A DNA stretch of 7,082 bases from Propionibacteriales bacterium (GTDB lineage Bacteria > Actinomycetota > Actinomycetes > Propionibacteriales > Propionibacteriaceae), in assembly GCA_030453285.1 (NCBI GenBank), contig JAKDKP010000112.1:1-7082 (forward strand), read 5' to 3'. A program made the position numbers and the translations under genes. The notes below the pieces were generated by a model. The model saw only the letters and a program-made list of their open reading frames with translations. It had not been told where the DNA came from and ran no database searches. Below are positions 6,385 through 7,082 of this stretch, in pieces (the stretch's first letter is position 1; every line of letters starts with the position of its first letter).

Positions 6385-6422
6385 GTTGCACGCCGATTGC
6401 GTTGATGTTTCACCCGCGTTAC
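6385..6422 (-). promoter_or_regulatory. GlnR operator upstream of glnA
   Basis: Read on the glnA strand, GTAAC (6422-6418), six bases, then GAAAC (6411-6407) matches the published GlnR a-box/b-box pattern gTnAc-n6-GaAAc at every defined position. Two weaker boxes continue at the same 11-bp spacing: GCAAT (6400-6396) and GCAAC (6389-6385). The operator begins about 90 nt and ends about 125 nt upstream of the glnA start. GlnR is the OmpR-type global nitrogen regulator of many actinomycetes and typically activates glnA when nitrogen is scarce. The strong pair would be centred near -52 from the candidate transcription start, a usual place for activation. Confidence 0.82.
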
Positions 6423-6491
6423 ACCCTGCCAGTCCCGGGCCCGTGGCGGAAGACGGTCCCGGTTGGCGGATGCACGGCCTCGGCGACCACG

Positions 6492-6503
6492 TAGATTGGC
6501 CCG
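6492..6503 (+). promoter_or_regulatory. Candidate leaderless promoter of the RDD protein gene
   Basis: TAGATT (6492-6497) matches the TANNNT -10 consensus and is followed by six bases and then the ATG at 6504. Transcription starting 7 nt after the hexamer would begin at the A of the start codon, so the mRNA would have no leader. There is no Shine-Dalgarno sequence before this ATG, and the TAG within the hexamer is an in-frame stop, so the frame cannot begin further upstream. No good -35 element is visible. Confidence 0.55.
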
Positions 6504-6941
6504 ATGCAGAAGGAGCAGCAGGCGGCCGTGTCGGATGATCATCCCGGCGCCAGGCTCGGCCTGCCGGCGAGCGGGCCGGGCTCCCTGGCCGGCTGGATGG
6601 CGCGCGGCGCCGCGCTGGTGCTGGACTGGGCGATCTCGATGGCCCTCGGAGTGCTGCTCTTTGGGCTGGGCATGGTGCGGGCCAACGATTGGCGTCAGTT
6701 CGTCACCCTTGGGGTGTTCTTCATCGAGACCTCTGCGCTGGTGGCGATCACTGGCGCCAGCGCCGGCCAACTGCTCTGCCGATTGACCGTCGCCCGGGTC
6801 AACGGGGAGCGGATGGGCGTGCTGCGATCCATGGCCAGATCGGCCCTGGTCTGTCTGGTCATTCCCGCGTTGGTCATCGGAGCCGACCGTCGAGGGTTGC
6901 ACGATCTGGCACTGGGCACCGTCGTCCTGTCGCGTCGGTGA
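6504..6941 (+). CDS. RDD-family integral membrane protein
   Basis: A 145-residue protein with three hydrophobic segments (about 36-56, 67-85 and 109-127). The features that name the RDD family are present: an arginine and an aspartate in the first helix region ([17 protein letters not shown]34 and D41) and the closing [14 protein letters not shown] (129-142) with D134. The N-terminal 30 residues are hydrophilic and probably cytoplasmic. Some RDD proteins elsewhere have been linked to ion or substrate transport, but the role of the short actinobacterial ones next to glnA is unknown; from memory, this neighbour pair is also found in Streptomyces and Mycobacterium. It is divergent from glnA across 206 nt. 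The ATG at 6504 appears leaderless; the alternative is GTG 6528, with AAGGAG ending 12 nt before it, which removes eight hydrophilic residues. Confidence 0.85.
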   Translation: MQKEQQAAVSDDHPGARLGLPASGPGSLAGWMARGAALVLDWAISMALGVLLFGLGMVRANDWRQFVTLGVFFIETSALVAITGASAGQLLCRLTVARVNGERMGVLRSMARSALVCLVIPALVIGADRRGLHDLALGTVVLSRR

Positions 6942-6964
6942 GCGTTGGTCGGACGACCACCTGA

Positions 6965-6997
6965 TCACTCGAAGGGCGCGCCCTCACTCGAAAGGCG
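6965..6997. repeat. 14-bp direct repeat spanning the stop codon of the last gene, around a 12-bp palindrome
   Basis: TCACTCGAAGGGCG (6965-6978) and TCACTCGAAAGGCG (6984-6997) differ at one base and are offset by 19 nt. The second copy contains the TGA stop (minus strand 6986-6984) of the YciO-like gene. Between and overlapping them is the perfect palindrome AGGGCGCGCCCT (6973-6984). The region separates the convergent 3' ends of the RDD and YciO-like genes, which are only 42 nt apart. The palindrome has no loop and no T run, so I do not call it a terminator. Confidence 0.75.
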
Positions 6998-7082
6998 TCG
7001 GATCGCCTGCCCCGACGCGGTCGATCTCGACCTCGCCGTCGGTGAAGTTGATCACCGTGGTGGGTTCGGTGCCGCACTCGCC
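6984..7082 (-). CDS. C-terminal end of a YciO-like protein (Sua5/YciO/YrdC family), partial
   Basis: On the minus strand, 32 codons enter from the right edge and end at TGA 6986-6984. The end reads CGTEPTTVINFTDG, followed by EVEIDRVGAGDPTPFE. The EPTTVI-(D/N)-T pattern followed by a GxGD-PF tail resembles the C-terminus of E. coli YciO as I remember it. YciO is the paralogue of the threonylcarbamoyl-AMP synthases TsaC/Sua5, which act in tRNA t6A modification; YciO itself has only weak or unclear activity of this type. With so few residues visible, this is a tentative family call; the nucleotide-binding core lies outside the window. It is convergent with the RDD gene. Confidence 0.6.
   Translation of the reverse strand, partial: GECGTEPTTVINFTDGEVEIDRVGAGDPTPFE

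Noticed and set aside
6973..6984. Intrinsic terminator at AGGGCGCGCCCT
   Set aside because: A continuous palindrome without a loop, and no T run on either side; it folds poorly as an RNA hairpin.

Overview
The window looks like chromosomal DNA of a high-GC actinomycete (Actinomycetota, possibly Propionibacteriales; the order is a guess). The reasons are roughly 65% GC with GC-rich third codon positions, a GlnR-type operator in front of a glutamine synthetase of the adenylylated GSI-beta type, an RDD membrane protein next to glnA, and a Hanks-type Ser/Thr kinase. I see no insertion sequence, phage gene, tRNA, rRNA or CRISPR.

Layout. (1) 1-1873, minus strand: a two-gene sugar operon made of an FGGY-family carbohydrate kinase followed 11 nt later by the start of an L-fucose/L-arabinose-isomerase-like protein that runs off the left edge. 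A 199-nt leader (1874-2072) holds a candidate promoter and a TGTGA-N4-TCACA palindrome. (2) 2073-4644: a signalling module. A tail-anchored Ser/Thr protein kinase lies downstream of an N-terminally membrane-anchored protein of unknown function (both minus strand), and an ECF-like sigma factor is transcribed divergently from the same intergenic region. (3) 4645-4875: a gene-free convergent region with a perfect 11-bp hairpin and a short tandem repeat whose last copy begins at the glnA stop codon. (4) 4876-6297, minus strand: glnA, with a very good GlnR operator (GTAAC-N6-GAAAC, then two weaker boxes at the same 11-bp spacing) about 90-125 nt upstream of the start. (5) 6504-6941, plus strand: an RDD-family membrane protein that appears to be leaderless. 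(6) 6984-7082, minus strand: the last 32 codons of a protein resembling the end of YciO (Sua5/YciO/YrdC family).

How the genes fit together. The isomerase and FGGY kinase probably form an isomerise-then-phosphorylate route for a sugar whose identity cannot be read from the sequence. The membrane-anchored protein, kinase and sigma factor plausibly connect an envelope signal to transcription; this rests on gene order alone. glnA assimilates ammonia and is likely controlled by GlnR at transcription and by adenylylation of Tyr402 in the enzyme. The most useful observations are the GlnR operator, the kinase/sigma/anchored-protein module, the leaderless RDD promoter, and short duplications that include or abut the stop codons of two genes.
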